Below, piece by piece: positions 42,119 to 51,917 of a stretch of DNA of 64,000 nucleotides. A program made the position numbers and the translations under genes. The number at the start of each line of letters is the position of its first letter. Position 1 is the stretch's first letter. The notes beneath the pieces are model-generated. The model made no database searches. It saw only the letters and a program-made list of their open reading frames with translations, and had not been told where the DNA came from. The DNA comes from Lachnospiraceae bacterium (GTDB lineage Bacteria; Bacillota; Clostridia; Lachnospirales; Lachnospiraceae): NCBI GenBank assembly GCA_028689585.1, contig JAQVCW010000009.1:38314-102313 (forward strand), given 5' to 3'.

Positions 42119-44758
42119 ATGAAAAAAGAAAAAATCGTATTGATTGACGGACACAGCATATTGAACCGTGCATTTTATGGAGTTCCGGATCTGACCAACA
42201 GTGAAGGACTGCATACGAATGCGGTGTATGGCTTTTTGAATATTATGTTTAAAATACTGGATGAGGAGCAGGCGGATTATCTGGCAGTAGCCTTTGATCT
42301 GAAAGCTCCTACTTTTCGCCATAAAATGTACGATGCCTATAAGGGAACCAGAAAGCCCATGCCGGAGGAGCTGCATCAGCAGGTTCCGGTGATAAAGGAA
42401 ATGCTGACTGCCATGGGAGTTCCTCTGATGATGCTGGAAGGCTACGAGGCGGATGACTTGCTGGGAACCGTGTCAAAAGAGATGGAGAAAAAGGGGCTGG
42501 AGGTGGCGGTGGTATCCGGTGACCGTGACCTTTTGCAGCTTGCATCGGACAATATCTGCATCCGCCTTCCAAAGACACAGAAGGGCGGAACTGTGGTGGA
42601 GGATTATCATCCCCGGGATGTGATGGAGAAATACCAGGTGACGCCCCTGCAGATTATTGAACTGAAAGCACTGATGGGGGACAGCTCGGATAATATTCCG
42701 GGAATTCCCGGTGTGGGAGAAAAGACAGCCGCGAAAATCATAGCGGAGTACGGCAGCATTGAAAATGCCTATGCACATGTGGAGGAGATCAAGCCGAATA
42801 AGGCCAGAGAATCTCTGAGAGACCACTATGATCTGGCGCAGATGAGCAAGACGCTGGCAACCATTAATGTGAACAGCCCGTTTGAATTGAATCTGGAGGA
42901 TGCCAGAATCGTTCAGCTCTATACGCCCCAGGCCCTGGAGCTCTGCAAAAAACTGGAATTTAAAAATATGCTGTCCCGGTTTGAATGCAGTGTGGAGCAG
43001 ACCGAATCCAGACCGGAATTTACCTGTATTACGGATCTGGGAGAGGCGGAGGCTTTCTGGCAGAAGGCCGCCGGCTGCGATCGGGTGGGATTTCAGATCC
43101 TGAGAGAGAAGGGACGGTTCTTTGGCGCTGCGCTGTGCTGCGGGGAAAAGAAAGCGGTATATATTCCGGCACAGGGATTTTTGACGGAGGAATATCTGCG
43201 GAGCAGTTTGCAGGAGCTGCTGAAAAAGGCAGCATGTGCTCCCACAATTGAATTGAAGGAGCAGTTGGACTGGCTCTGTCCGGAAGAAAAAGGGATGCTG
43301 CTGGATGCATCCGTGGGTGCTTATCTGTTAAATCCGCTGAAAAACGAATATACCTATGATGATCTGGCGAAGGACTATGCCGGGAAAATGTATCCATCCA
43401 GGGGAGAGCTCCTTGGAAAGCTGTCCTTATGTCAGGCATCCGAGGAACAGCCGGAGCAGTTTCTGGACTTTGCGTGTTACCAGGCTCTGACGGTATGGGA
43501 GAGCTGGCCGGTGATCTGGGAGCAGCTTCAGGAAACCGAGATGGATTCTCTGTTTAGCAAGGTGGAGATGCCGCTGGTATTTACCCTCTTTGACATGGAG
43601 CAGGCGGGGATTCTGGTGCGGGCAGAGAAATTAAAGGAATATGGGGATCGCCTGCAGACCAGAATATTGGAGCTGGAAAAAGAAATTTATGAAATGGCCG
43701 ATGAGACCTTTAATATTAATTCTCCCAAACAGCTTGGTGTGATCTTATTTGAGAAGCTTCAGATGCCCTATGGAAAAAAGACAAAGACAGGATATTCCAC
43801 GGCGGCAGATGTGCTGGAAAAACTGGCGGAGGAGTATCCAATTGTGGCTCAGATCCTGGAATACCGCCAGTTGACAAAGCTGAAATCCACCTATGCGGAT
43901 GGTCTGGCATCATTTATCGAAGCGGACGGACGCATTCACAGCCGGTTTAATCAGACGATCACAGCCACGGGCAGAATCAGCAGCACAGATCCGAATCTGC
44001 AGAATATCCCGATCCGGACGGAGCTGGGCCGTCTGCTGCGAAAGGTATTTGTACCGAAGGACGGATATGTATTTGTAGATGCGGATTATTCCCAGATCGA
44101 ACTGCGCGTGCTGGCTCATGTATCCGCGGATCCTCAACTGATTGGAGCCTACCGGGAAGCACAGGATATTCATGCAATCACGGCATCTCAGGTATTCCAT
44201 GTGCCCCTGGAGGAAGTGACTCCGCTGCTGAGGCGGAATGCGAAAGCGGTCAACTTCGGTATCGTATACGGCATCAGCTCCTTTGGACTGAGCCAGGGAC
44301 TGAGCATTACCCGCAAAGAGGCTCAGGAGTATATTGAACAGTATTTTAAAACCTATCCCGGCATCAAGCATTTTCTGGATAATTCAGTGATTATGGCAAA
44401 GGAAAAGGGGTATGCCCTGACTCTGTTTGGCAGACGCCGTCCGGTACCGGAGCTGAAGTCCAGCAATTTTATGCAGCGTTCTTTTGGAGAACGGGTGGCA
44501 ATGAATTCGCCGATTCAGGGTACGGCTGCGGATATCATCAAGATCGCCATGGTGAAGGTGAACCAGCGTCTGAAAGCCCAGGGACTTCAGTCCAGACTGC
44601 TTTTGCAGGTACATGATGAACTGCTGGTGGAAGCGAAAAAAGAAGAAGTGGCACAGGTGGAAGAAATTCTGCGTCAGGAGATGATGGGAGCTGCCAGTCT
44701 GGAGGTACAGCTTGAGATTGACATGCATACCGGGGACAACTGGTATGATGCCCACTGA
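42119..44758 (+). CDS. polA: DNA polymerase I
   Basis: An 879-residue family A polymerase. Residues 1-290 are the 5' nuclease (LIDGHSILNRAFYGVP, GYEADDLLGT, VVSGDRDLLQL, MGDSSDNIPGIPGVGEKTA). Residues about 315-480 are the exonuclease-like domain, where the DxE metal motif is not visible (VGFQILREKG), so proofreading is probably absent as in Bacillus Pol I. The polymerase follows (DYSQIELRVLAH, RRNAKAVNFGIVYGIS, VHDELLVE). The ATG at 42119 follows GGGAG. coaE begins 33 bases later. Confidence 0.95.
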   Translation: MKKEKIVLIDGHSILNRAFYGVPDLTNSEGLHTNAVYGFLNIMFKILDEEQADYLAVAFDLKAPTFRHKMYDAYKGTRKPMPEELHQQVPVIKEMLTAMGVPLMMLEGYEADDLLGTVSKEMEKKGLEVAVVSGDRDLLQLASDNICIRLPKTQKGGTVVEDYHPRDVMEKYQVTPLQIIELKALMGDSSDNIPGIPGVGEKTAAKIIAEYGSIENAYAHVEEIKPNKARESLRDHYDLAQMSKTLATINVNSPFELNLEDARIVQLYTPQALELCKKLEFKNMLSRFECSVEQTESRPEFTCITDLGEAEAFWQKAAGCDRVGFQILREKGRFFGAALCCGEKKAVYIPAQGFLTEEYLRSSLQELLKKAACAPTIELKEQLDWLCPEEKGMLLDASVGAYLLNPLKNEYTYDDLAKDYAGKMYPSRGELLGKLSLCQASEEQPEQFLDFACYQALTVWESWPVIWEQLQETEMDSLFSKVEMPLVFTLFDMEQAGILVRAEKLKEYGDRLQTRILELEKEIYEMADETFNINSPKQLGVILFEKLQMPYGKKTKTGYSTAADVLEKLAEEYPIVAQILEYRQLTKLKSTYADGLASFIEADGRIHSRFNQTITATGRISSTDPNLQNIPIRTELGRLLRKVFVPKDGYVFVDADYSQIELRVLAHVSADPQLIGAYREAQDIHAITASQVFHVPLEEVTPLLRRNAKAVNFGIVYGISSFGLSQGLSITRKEAQEYIEQYFKTYPGIKHFLDNSVIMAKEKGYALTLFGRRRPVPELKSSNFMQRSFGERVAMNSPIQGTAADIIKIAMVKVNQRLKAQGLQSRLLLQVHDELLVEAKKEEVAQVEEILRQEMMGAASLEVQLEIDMHTGDNWYDAH

Positions 44759-44791
44759 TTTTGTTTTGGAAAAGCAAAGGGGAAAGAGAGT

Positions 44792-45397
44792 ATGAAAATC
44801 CTTGGAATTACCGGCGGTGTGGGTGCGGGTAAAAGCACTGTCCTTGAATATCTGGAGCGGAAATATCAGGCCAGAGTCGTTCAGTGCGATCAGGCAGGCC
44901 TGCTGCTCCAGGAGCCGGGGGAAATCTGTTATCAGGAAATCTTTCGCACATTTGGAGGTGAAATTCTGCAAAAGGACGGGCGGCTGGATCGGACAAAGCT
45001 GGCAGAGCTGGTGTTTTCGGATAAAAAGAAGCTGGCGCAGCTAAATTCCATCGTCCACCCGGCGGTAAAAAAATATATTCTGGATCAGATTGAGCAGGAG
45101 CAGCATGACGGGAAGCGGAAGCTGTTTGTAATCGAGGCAGCGCTGCTTCTGGAAGATCATTATGATCAGATCTGCGACGAAATCTGGTATCTGCACACGG
45201 ATGCTTCGGTGCGCAGAGAACGGCTGAAAAAGAGCCGGGGATATTCAGAGGAAAAAGTGACTCAGATCATGCAAAATCAGAAAACAGACACAGAATTTCA
45301 AAATTCCTGTCAGTTTATGGTTGACAATAGCAGTGATATTGTGGAAAATACATATGAACAAATTGACAGAGGGTTAAGTGAACATGGACTTTTGTAG
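44792..45397 (+). CDS. coaE: Dephospho-CoA kinase
   Basis: A 201-residue P-loop kinase that performs the last step of CoA synthesis. The P-loop is GITGGVGAGKSTVLEYL, and VVQCDQAGLLLQEPG, IVHPAVKKYI and VIEAALLLE are typical CoaE segments. Its last 14 bases overlap the next gene. polA-coaE-metallo-hydrolase is a compact operon. Confidence 0.93.
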   Translation: MKILGITGGVGAGKSTVLEYLERKYQARVVQCDQAGLLLQEPGEICYQEIFRTFGGEILQKDGRLDRTKLAELVFSDKKKLAQLNSIVHPAVKKYILDQIEQEQHDGKRKLFVIEAALLLEDHYDQICDEIWYLHTDASVRRERLKKSRGYSEEKVTQIMQNQKTDTEFQNSCQFMVDNSSDIVENTYEQIDRGLSEHGLL

Positions 45398-46181
45398 TAT
45401 TGCCAGCGGCAGCAGTGGAAACTGCATTTTTGTAGGCTCTGATGAAAACTGTATTCTGATTGATACCGGAATCAGCGGAAAAAAAGTGACCGAAGGATTA
45501 CATAGCATTGACCGGAAGCCGGAAGAGGTGGATGGGATTTTAATTACGCATGAACATTCCGATCATATTAAAGGTCTGGGGGTAATGGCGAGAAAATATG
45601 GGATTCCCATTTATTCCACACCGGGTACGCTGGAGGCCATCCGTCAGTCCTCCTCTCTTGGAAAAATAGAACCGGAACTCTATCACACAGTGCATGCGGA
45701 TGAGACATTTTCCATAGGGAATCTGGATATTCTTCCATTTCGGATTTCTCATGACGCGGCGGAGCCGGTGGCGTACCGGGTGGAAAGCGGCGGAAAATCA
45801 GCAGCGGTGGCCACGGATATGGGCTTCTACAATGACTATATTGTGGAGCACCTTCAGGGCCTGGACGGGATTCTGCTGGAATCCAACCATGATATTAATA
45901 TGCTTCAGGTGGGAAGCTATCCTTATCCGCTGAAGCAGCGTATTCTGGGCAGGTTCGGGCATCTTTCCAATGAAAATGCGGGAAGGCTTCTGTGTGAGAT
46001 ACTGCATGATAAGCTGAAGGCAGTGATGCTGGGGCATCTGAGCCGGGAGAACAATTATGAAGCGCTGGCTTATGCGACGGTCTGCGCGGAGATTACCATG
46101 GGTGAGAACCCGTATAAGGCAAATGATTTCCCGATCCAGGTAGCCAAAAGAGAACAGGCATCTGCGCTTATAGAACTTTAA
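45384..46181 (+). CDS. YycJ/WalJ-type MBL-fold metallohydrolase
   Basis: A 265-residue beta-lactamase-fold hydrolase. The metal motif THEHSDHIKGL is near residue 55; SIASGSSGNCIFV, FRISHDAAEPVAYRV and LLESNHDINML are diagnostic of the YycJ/WalJ group, a probable exonuclease linked to replication and wall control in Firmicutes. It lies outside the walRK locus here. ATG 45384 is used, with GTG 45378 as an alternative; it overlaps coaE. Confidence 0.85.
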   Translation: MDFCSIASGSSGNCIFVGSDENCILIDTGISGKKVTEGLHSIDRKPEEVDGILITHEHSDHIKGLGVMARKYGIPIYSTPGTLEAIRQSSSLGKIEPELYHTVHADETFSIGNLDILPFRISHDAAEPVAYRVESGGKSAAVATDMGFYNDYIVEHLQGLDGILLESNHDINMLQVGSYPYPLKQRILGRFGHLSNENAGRLLCEILHDKLKAVMLGHLSRENNYEALAYATVCAEITMGENPYKANDFPIQVAKREQASALIEL

Positions 46182-46195
46182 AACAGGAGGAAAGT

Positions 46196-46468
46196 ATGAA
46201 AAAAACAATTATTACAGTAGTGGGTAAAGATACCGTGGGTATCATTGCAAAGGTATGTACCTATCTGGCAGAGAATAAGATCAACATTCTGGATATTTCA
46301 CAGACTATCGTCAGCGGATATTTCAACATGATGATGGTGACGGATACCGCTTCTTCGGTGAAATCAGCCGTAGAGATTGCAGATGAGATGGAAGAGCTGG
46401 GAAAAGGCATGAATTTGACCATTCACTGCATGAACGAAGATATTTTTAATACCATGCATCGGATCTAA
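46196..46468 (+). CDS. ACT domain protein (UPF0237)
   Basis: A 90-residue protein that is a single ACT domain ([36 protein letters not shown]). It is followed 14 bases later by a UPF0210 gene; this pair is conserved in Firmicutes and archaea and the proteins likely work together. An amino acid is the expected ligand. AGGAGG precedes the ATG. The function is unknown. Confidence 0.88.
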   Translation: MKKTIITVVGKDTVGIIAKVCTYLAENKINILDISQTIVSGYFNMMMVTDTASSVKSAVEIADEMEELGKGMNLTIHCMNEDIFNTMHRI

Positions 46469-46482
46469 GGAGAAAAAATACT

Positions 46483-47847
46483 ATGATAAATATGACAGAA
46501 GCCTCTGAAACGATTAAAATGATCACTCAGGAAAATCTGGATGTCCGTACAATCACCATGGGAATCAGCCTGTTGGATTGTGTTGATTCCGATCTGGAAA
46601 AATTAAATGAAAATATCTACCGGAAAATTACGACCATGGCGGAAAAACTGGTTTCCACCGGTAAGGAAATCGAAAAAGAATATGGAATTCCGATCGTAAA
46701 CAAGCGGATTTCGGTTACTCCTATTGCATTGGTGGGCGGAAGTGCCTGCAAATCCCCGGAGGATTTTGTGACGATTGCCGGGACACTGGACCGGGCGGCA
46801 AAACAGGTGGGCGTAAACTTTATTGGCGGTTATTCGGCCCTGGTTTCCAAGGGAATGACCCGCAGCGATGAATTTCTGATCCGTTCCATTCCTCAGGCGC
46901 TGTCTTCTACGGATGTGGTCTGCAGTTCTGTAAATGTGGGTTCTACCAAGTGCGGAATCGATATGGATGCCGTGCGTCTGCTGGGAGAGATCATCCGCGA
47001 GACGGCAGAGCGCACCAAAGAACAGGATTCTCTGGGCTGCGCAAAGCTGGTGGTATTCTGCAATGCACCGGATGACAATCCATTTATGGCAGGTGCTTTT
47101 CACGGTGTCACAGAGGGAGATGCGATCATCAATGTGGGGGTCAGCGGCCCGGGCGTAGTGAAGACTGCACTGGAACAGGTGCGGGGAGAAGACTTTGAAG
47201 TGCTTTGTGAGACCATTAAAAAGACCGCGTTCAAGGTAACCCGTGTGGGACAACTGGTGGCACAGGAGGCTTCCAGACGTCTTGGAGTGCCCTTTGGGAT
47301 CATCGATCTTTCCCTGGCGCCTACACCGGCTATCGGGGACAGCGTAGCGGATATTCTGTGTGAAATCGGCCTGGAGTATGCGGGGGCGCCGGGAACAACG
47401 GCGGCGCTGGCACTGCTCAATGACCAGGTGAAAAAGGGCGGCGTCATGGCGTCCTCCTACGTGGGGGGCTTAAGCGGCGCGTTTATTCCGGTCAGTGAGG
47501 ATCAGGGAATGATCAATGCGGCAGAGATTGGTGCGCTGACCCTGGAGAAGCTGGAAGCGATGACCTGTGTCTGCTCCGTCGGTCTGGATATGATTGCGAT
47601 TCCGGGAGAGACCAGCGCGTCTACGATCTCCGGTATTATTGCGGATGAGATGGCGATCGGTATGGTAAATCAGAAGACCACCGCAGTACGTCTGATCCCG
47701 GTGATCGGCAAGGGGGTAGGAGAGACGGTGGAATTTGGCGGACTGCTGGGGCATGCGCCGATCATGCCGGTAAACCCGTTCTCTTGTGAGGCGTTTATCA
47801 GCCGGAAGGGAAGAATCCCTGCTCCGATCCACAGCTTTAAAAACTAA
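46483..47847 (+). CDS. UPF0210 (DUF711) family protein
   Basis: A 454-residue soluble protein matching the UPF0210 family: [16 protein letters not shown] near the start, [41 protein letters not shown] and the C-terminal [29 protein letters not shown]. Its fold is related to glycyl-radical-type barrels by family knowledge, but no radical motif is present and no activity is established. It is cotranscribed with the ACT protein and ends in a terminator. Confidence 0.88.
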   Translation: MINMTEASETIKMITQENLDVRTITMGISLLDCVDSDLEKLNENIYRKITTMAEKLVSTGKEIEKEYGIPIVNKRISVTPIALVGGSACKSPEDFVTIAGTLDRAAKQVGVNFIGGYSALVSKGMTRSDEFLIRSIPQALSSTDVVCSSVNVGSTKCGIDMDAVRLLGEIIRETAERTKEQDSLGCAKLVVFCNAPDDNPFMAGAFHGVTEGDAIINVGVSGPGVVKTALEQVRGEDFEVLCETIKKTAFKVTRVGQLVAQEASRRLGVPFGIIDLSLAPTPAIGDSVADILCEIGLEYAGAPGTTAALALLNDQVKKGGVMASSYVGGLSGAFIPVSEDQGMINAAEIGALTLEKLEAMTCVCSVGLDMIAIPGETSASTISGIIADEMAIGMVNQKTTAVRLIPVIGKGVGETVEFGGLLGHAPIMPVNPFSCEAFISRKGRIPAPIHSFKN

Positions 47848-47854
47848 AAAATAT

Positions 47855-47894
47855 ACGCCACCGGTATTCCGAAAGGGATTCTGGTGGTGTTTTT
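47855..47894 (+). terminator. Terminator after the UPF0210 gene
   Basis: ACGCCACC pairs with GGTGGTGT, with inner ATTCC/GGGAT pairing around GAAA, then TTTT. Confidence 0.8.
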
Positions 47895-47910
47895 GAAATG
47901 GAGATAAGAG

Positions 47911-48819
47911 ATGATTAAGAAAACAGCAATTATTGGAATGGGTGCTCTGGGTATTTTATATGGAACTCATATGATTGATCAGGATGGCATACAGAACGTT
48001 TGCTATGTAATGGATTCAAAACGGAGTGAAAAATATAAAAATCAGACATTTTATAAAAATGGGACTGCCTATCAGATGCCGGTGTGTGACTGCGAGAGGG
48101 CCGAAGCGGCTGATCTGGTGATTGTGGCGGTGAAGTACAACGGACTGGCGTCGGCAGTGGATACGATGAAGCGGTGTGTGGGCGAACATACCATCATTAT
48201 GTCAGTGATGAATGGAATCAGCAGCGAGGAGATCATCGCAGATCAGTACGGCAAAGAACACATGATCTATACGGTGGCACAGGGAATGGACGCCATGAAG
48301 TTTGGCAATGAGCTGACTTATACCAGAATGGGTGAGCTCCGCATCGGAGCAAAGGAAGAGTGCCAGCAGAAAAATCTGCAGGCAGTAAAGGAATACTTTG
48401 ACCGGATTCAGATGCCCTATACGGAAGATGTGGATATCATGCATCGGATCTGGGGCAAATTTATGCTGAATGTGGGCGTCAATCAGTGCTGCATGGCATA
48501 TGAGACAGATTATCACGGCTGTCTGGTGCCAGGTGAGGCGAACCGGACCATGATCGCCGCCATGCGGGAAGTGATTGTGCTGGCCCGCTGCGAGGGCGTG
48601 AATATCGGAGAAAAGGATCTGAATGAATATGTGGATCTTTTAAATACCCTGTCGCCGGAAGGGATGCCTTCCATGCGTCAGGACGGGCTGGCTCACCGGC
48701 CCTCAGAGGTGGAGATGTTTTCCGGAACCATCCTTCGCCTGGCAAAAAAACACGGGATTCTGGTTCCGTCGAACCGTTATCTGTATGAGCGGGTGAAGGA
48801 ACTGGAGGCAGCTTATTAA
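47911..48819 (+). CDS. Ketopantoate reductase-family protein (PanE/ApbA)
   Basis: A 302-residue NADP-dependent reductase. The nucleotide motif is GMGALGILYG at the N-terminus. VKYNGLASAV and MNGISSEEII, and a C-terminal domain with KFMLNVGVNQCCM and PSMRQDGLAHRPSEVEMFSGTILRLAKKHG hold the expected catalytic Lys/Asn/Glu pattern. It may make pantoate for CoA, as coaE is nearby, but this family has members acting on other 2-oxoacids. GGAG precedes the ATG. Confidence 0.85.
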   Translation: MIKKTAIIGMGALGILYGTHMIDQDGIQNVCYVMDSKRSEKYKNQTFYKNGTAYQMPVCDCERAEAADLVIVAVKYNGLASAVDTMKRCVGEHTIIMSVMNGISSEEIIADQYGKEHMIYTVAQGMDAMKFGNELTYTRMGELRIGAKEECQQKNLQAVKEYFDRIQMPYTEDVDIMHRIWGKFMLNVGVNQCCMAYETDYHGCLVPGEANRTMIAAMREVIVLARCEGVNIGEKDLNEYVDLLNTLSPEGMPSMRQDGLAHRPSEVEMFSGTILRLAKKHGILVPSNRYLYERVKELEAAY

Positions 48820-48832
48820 GCGAGAAGTCTAA

Positions 48833-48872
48833 AACAGCAGCAGGAAAAATGCAATATGTTCCTGCTGCTGTT
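48833..48872 (+). terminator. Terminator after the PanE-like gene
   Basis: AACAGCAGCAGGAA pairs perfectly with TTCCTGCTGCTGTT around a 12-base loop. Confidence 0.8.
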
Positions 48873-49100
48873 TGTTGATGAATAGTTACAGTCCGCCTTC
48901 TGCATTTGCAGAGCTTCGGGTTTATTTTAACGATACGAAGAAGAATGGCGTGCTTGCAAAAGGGAACGTGCAGATGGCGGGAATGAATTTGCAAACGCGC
49001 TCTAACGTCATTGCGTCCTGGCAACGCTTCAAGACTGCAGAGGTGTTCACCTATGAGCCTTGAATAGCAACAAATTGCCGAAAGAAAATCTAAAAAGTTA
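48873..49100. other. Intergenic stretch without supported gene
   Basis: About 230 bases between the PanE-like terminator and the rpn promoter. A 63-codon open frame exists but has no ribosome-binding site or recognisable family. The palindrome AGGTG-TT-CACCT occurs near 49033. No repeat relation to the rest of the window was noticed. Confidence 0.4.
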
Positions 49101-49173
49101 TTGACTCTCTTTCTTGGATTTGATACGATAAACACAAAGCAGAGGTTTCAAAATTCTATTACCTGTCACAGGT
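49101..49173 (+). promoter_or_regulatory. Promoter and dyad upstream of the Rpn-type gene
   Basis: TTGACT-17-TACGAT (49101-49129), followed in the leader by the dyad ACCTGT-C-ACAGGT (49161-49173), a possible operator. Confidence 0.6.
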
Positions 49174-49309
49174 ATCTCTATTCAAGTCATTACGACATTC
49201 TATGAACATCATGCTTTTATTCCAGAACACAACAACGAAAAAGCAGGAGATTTCACAGAAGATAGAGAAAAGGTCTCCTGCGGTGAATGCACAAGGAGGC
49301 ACGAAGAAA

Positions 49310-50290
49310 ATGAAACCAGAAAAACGAATCCAAACCACTTTATTTCCCGGGGAAAACAACAACCAGACTGCAGTACAGCGCAACTACAAAGACTCTCTTT
49401 TTCGCATGGTTTTTTCGGACAAAAAGGAACTGCTGGTATTGTACAATGCCATGCGGGAATCCCATTACACAGACCCGGATCTGCTGGAGATCAAGACATT
49501 GGAAAATGCCATTTACATGACCATCAAAAATGATCTGTCCTTTTTGATTGATTTTCGGCTGTATTTGTATGAACACCAGTCCTCTGTGAGTCCGAACCTG
49601 CCATTGCGGGATCTGTTCTACGTGGCGGATCAACTGCAGGAACTGATCCGGAAGGAAGACTTGTATAAGAGTACGCTGGTCAGGATTCCTACCCCGGAGT
49701 TTGTTGTCTTTTACAACGGAGTTCAGAAGCAGCCGGAACGTAAGATATTGCGTCTGTCAGATGCTTTTATAAAAGAAACGAATGCTCCGAAACTGGAGTT
49801 GGAGGTAACGGTACTAAATATCAATGTTGGCTATAATCAGAAACTGATGGATGCATGTAAAACACTGCGGGATTATTCTCTGTATGTAGAAAAAGTAAGA
49901 GAGTTTATAAAGAGTATGAAACCGGAGGCAGCCGTGGCAAAGGCGGTGGAAGAATGCATTCATGATGATATCTTGAAGGATTTTTTGTTAAGCCAGAGAG
50001 CGGAGGCGATTAAAGTGACGATTTATGAATATGATCAGGCCCAGCATGAAGAGACCTTGCGGGAGGAAGGACGTACAGAAGGACGTATAGAGGGACGTAC
50101 AGAGGGACGTACAGAAGGCGAATTATTAAAAGTAATAAAACTGATTATAGAAAAGCGGCGAAAGCAGTTGACTGTGCCAGTGATAGCGGAGCATCTGGAA
50201 GAGAAAGAAGAGTTTGTCACCAGAGTATGTGAAGTGATTGAGGCAAACCCGGAGGCTGCAGCCGAAGAGATATTGGAGAAAATCAACTGA
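49310..50290 (+). CDS. Rpn/PD-(D/E)XK nuclease-family protein
   Basis: A 326-residue protein of the Rpn (recombination-promoting nuclease/putative transposase) type. RNYKDSLFRMVFSDKKELLVLYNAM is the family start, and the nuclease core has FLIDFRLYLYEHQSS, i.e. the D...ExQ form of the motif. The C-terminus carries GRTEGRIEGRTEGRTEG repeats followed by a helical end. By family knowledge such proteins cut DNA and act in recombination or phage defence. ATG 49310 follows AAGGAGG; upstream ATG 49202 lacks a site. Unlike most neighbours it appears to be an accessory gene with its own promoter. Confidence 0.82.
   Translation: MKPEKRIQTTLFPGENNNQTAVQRNYKDSLFRMVFSDKKELLVLYNAMRESHYTDPDLLEIKTLENAIYMTIKNDLSFLIDFRLYLYEHQSSVSPNLPLRDLFYVADQLQELIRKEDLYKSTLVRIPTPEFVVFYNGVQKQPERKILRLSDAFIKETNAPKLELEVTVLNINVGYNQKLMDACKTLRDYSLYVEKVREFIKSMKPEAAVAKAVEECIHDDILKDFLLSQRAEAIKVTIYEYDQAQHEETLREEGRTEGRIEGRTEGRTEGELLKVIKLIIEKRRKQLTVPVIAEHLEEKEEFVTRVCEVIEANPEAAAEEILEKIN
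50069..50116 (+). repeat. Four 12-bp tandem repeats in the Rpn-type gene
   Basis: GGACGTACAGAA-like units at 50069, 50081, 50093 and 50105 encode GRTE/GRIE. Copy-number changes would keep the frame. Confidence 0.9.
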
Positions 50291-50333
50291 CAGAAGAAGC
50301 AGGGGCGGACAAAAGGAAAATTCATGGTGGATT

Positions 50334-51728
50334 TCAGTAAATAATCGGCGAATGGGTGAATTCGCTGGAAACAGCAGAGCCGGTTCTGGCGGTAATGGCC
50401 AACTGGTAAATATGAGAGGCATAGATATCCTGAGTAAGCATCTGCAGGGCAGAGCTGCTCAGGATTTTTTTCGCATCTGCCAGTTTGGTGATAAGCGGTA
50501 TCCGGGAGGTCTGCTTCATGGTATGCAGCAGAGGGGCAGCCTCTTTGCAAAAACCCAGAATGCGGGCATAAGAAGTAATCCCCTGCAGGCGGTAAGCTTC
50601 CGTAGCCTGGGCGGTGATGTTCAGCAGGATATGAAGCAGGGCACGGCGAATGCGTGTCTCTGTCATCTGCCTGGTCTTCAGCAGGGTGACAAACTGATCC
50701 GGATTCTGATAACCGGGCAGCAGATTTTGAATCCGGTCAGACAGATTGGAAGTTACATCCAGATATCTCGTATACTCCTGCTCCGAGAGCAGCTTGTAGT
50801 GCAAAAGGGCGGAAAAATCGGAGAAACGGACAAAGCCCGCCGTGCTCTGCCATTTCTTCAAAAGAGTCAGACTGCCGGCAGGCAGAAAGGCCTCCAGATC
50901 ATGCCAGGAATCAAAAGGGAAAGCGGAGAGGGCAGATCCCTTTGAACCGGTGTTATCGGAAGGGGGGCCGGCAGGGGACAGCAGCCTTTGCCGTACAGCG
51001 CTGGCGGAGCAGAAGGTCTGTTCAAAGTCCAGAGAATGATAGCCACTGCCCTCGCGGCGGATAGGAAACAGTTTCATGCTGCTTCCTGTCTTTCTGACTG
51101 CCTTTTGATATTCCAGTCCCAGAATGTTGTTTGGACTGGAGATAAGATGAGATACTGCACTCAACTGAGATTCGGCGCCGGAATATTCTTCTGATTCCGA
51201 TTTTGACTCAGACAGGTATGCCGGCTCAGACATCCGCACTTCCCACAGCTTTCGAAGCAGAGCTGGTTCCTGTGCCAGAGCGGAGAGCAGAGCAGCCTCT
51301 CTTGCCTCTGGAAAGGTCATGCCCTGGCGCTGGTTTTTTAACAGAAGCTGGCGGTATTCCTCCGATTCATCCAGAAAAAAATCAGCCAGCGGGGCAAACA
51401 GCTCCGGATGTCCGGTTTCACATCCGAAGGAAAGCAGATCAATACAGCCCAGTTGGTGCAGCAGGGAGACGGCGCCTTCAGCGAAGTATTCTGCACTGCC
51501 GCAGGCATAGCAGACCGGCAGCTCCAGCACCAGATCGGCACCGTTCTCCAGGGCCATTCTGGTGCGGCAGTATTTGTCCGCCAGGGCAGGCTCGCCCCGC
51601 TGTACAAAGTCCGGACTCATGACCACCACGATATAATCGGCACCGGATTTTTTCTTTGTCTGCCGGATCTGATAGGCGTGCCCGTTGTGAAAAGGGTTGT
51701 ATTCTGCTATGATGCCTGCTGTTTTCAT
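50334..51728 (-). CDS. tmcAL: tRNA(Met) cytidine acetate ligase
   Basis: A 464-residue nucleotidyltransferase-fold enzyme that makes N4-acetylcytidine at the wobble base of elongator tRNA-Met, using acetate and ATP. The HxGH-type motif is in IIAEYNPFHNGHAYQI; MSPDFVQRGEPALADKYCRTRMAL and NILGLEYQKA are diagnostic. The ATG at 51728 follows AAGGAAGCAGGA. It is divergent from pta, a suggestive but unproven acetate-linked neighbourhood. Confidence 0.92.
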   Translation of the reverse strand: MKTAGIIAEYNPFHNGHAYQIRQTKKKSGADYIVVVMSPDFVQRGEPALADKYCRTRMALENGADLVLELPVCYACGSAEYFAEGAVSLLHQLGCIDLLSFGCETGHPELFAPLADFFLDESEEYRQLLLKNQRQGMTFPEAREAALLSALAQEPALLRKLWEVRMSEPAYLSESKSESEEYSGAESQLSAVSHLISSPNNILGLEYQKAVRKTGSSMKLFPIRREGSGYHSLDFEQTFCSASAVRQRLLSPAGPPSDNTGSKGSALSAFPFDSWHDLEAFLPAGSLTLLKKWQSTAGFVRFSDFSALLHYKLLSEQEYTRYLDVTSNLSDRIQNLLPGYQNPDQFVTLLKTRQMTETRIRRALLHILLNITAQATEAYRLQGITSYARILGFCKEAAPLLHTMKQTSRIPLITKLADAKKILSSSALQMLTQDIYASHIYQLAITARTGSAVSSEFTHSPIIY

Positions 51729-51851
51729 GGATATCCTGCTTCCTTTCGGCTCTTGGAATGAGAACCGTTTGTATTTGCCTATTATTTTAACAAAGGAATG
51801 GGGGAAGCGCAAGCAGCCAATGTATTTTTCCCAATCCATGGTATTTTTGAC

Positions 51852-51880
51852 TTGTATGAGCAGACAAAATGGTTTATAAT
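51852..51880 (+). promoter_or_regulatory. Promoter of pta
   Basis: TTGTAT-17-TATAAT, 37 bases before the pta start. Confidence 0.7.
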
Positions 51881-51917
51881 CGAAATAACGTAAAAAATAC
51901 GAAAGGAGTCATTAATC

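Noticed and set aside
48872-49063. 63-codon frame between the PanE-like gene and the Rpn-type gene
   Set aside because: It begins in the terminator, has no Shine-Dalgarno site and no recognisable sequence.
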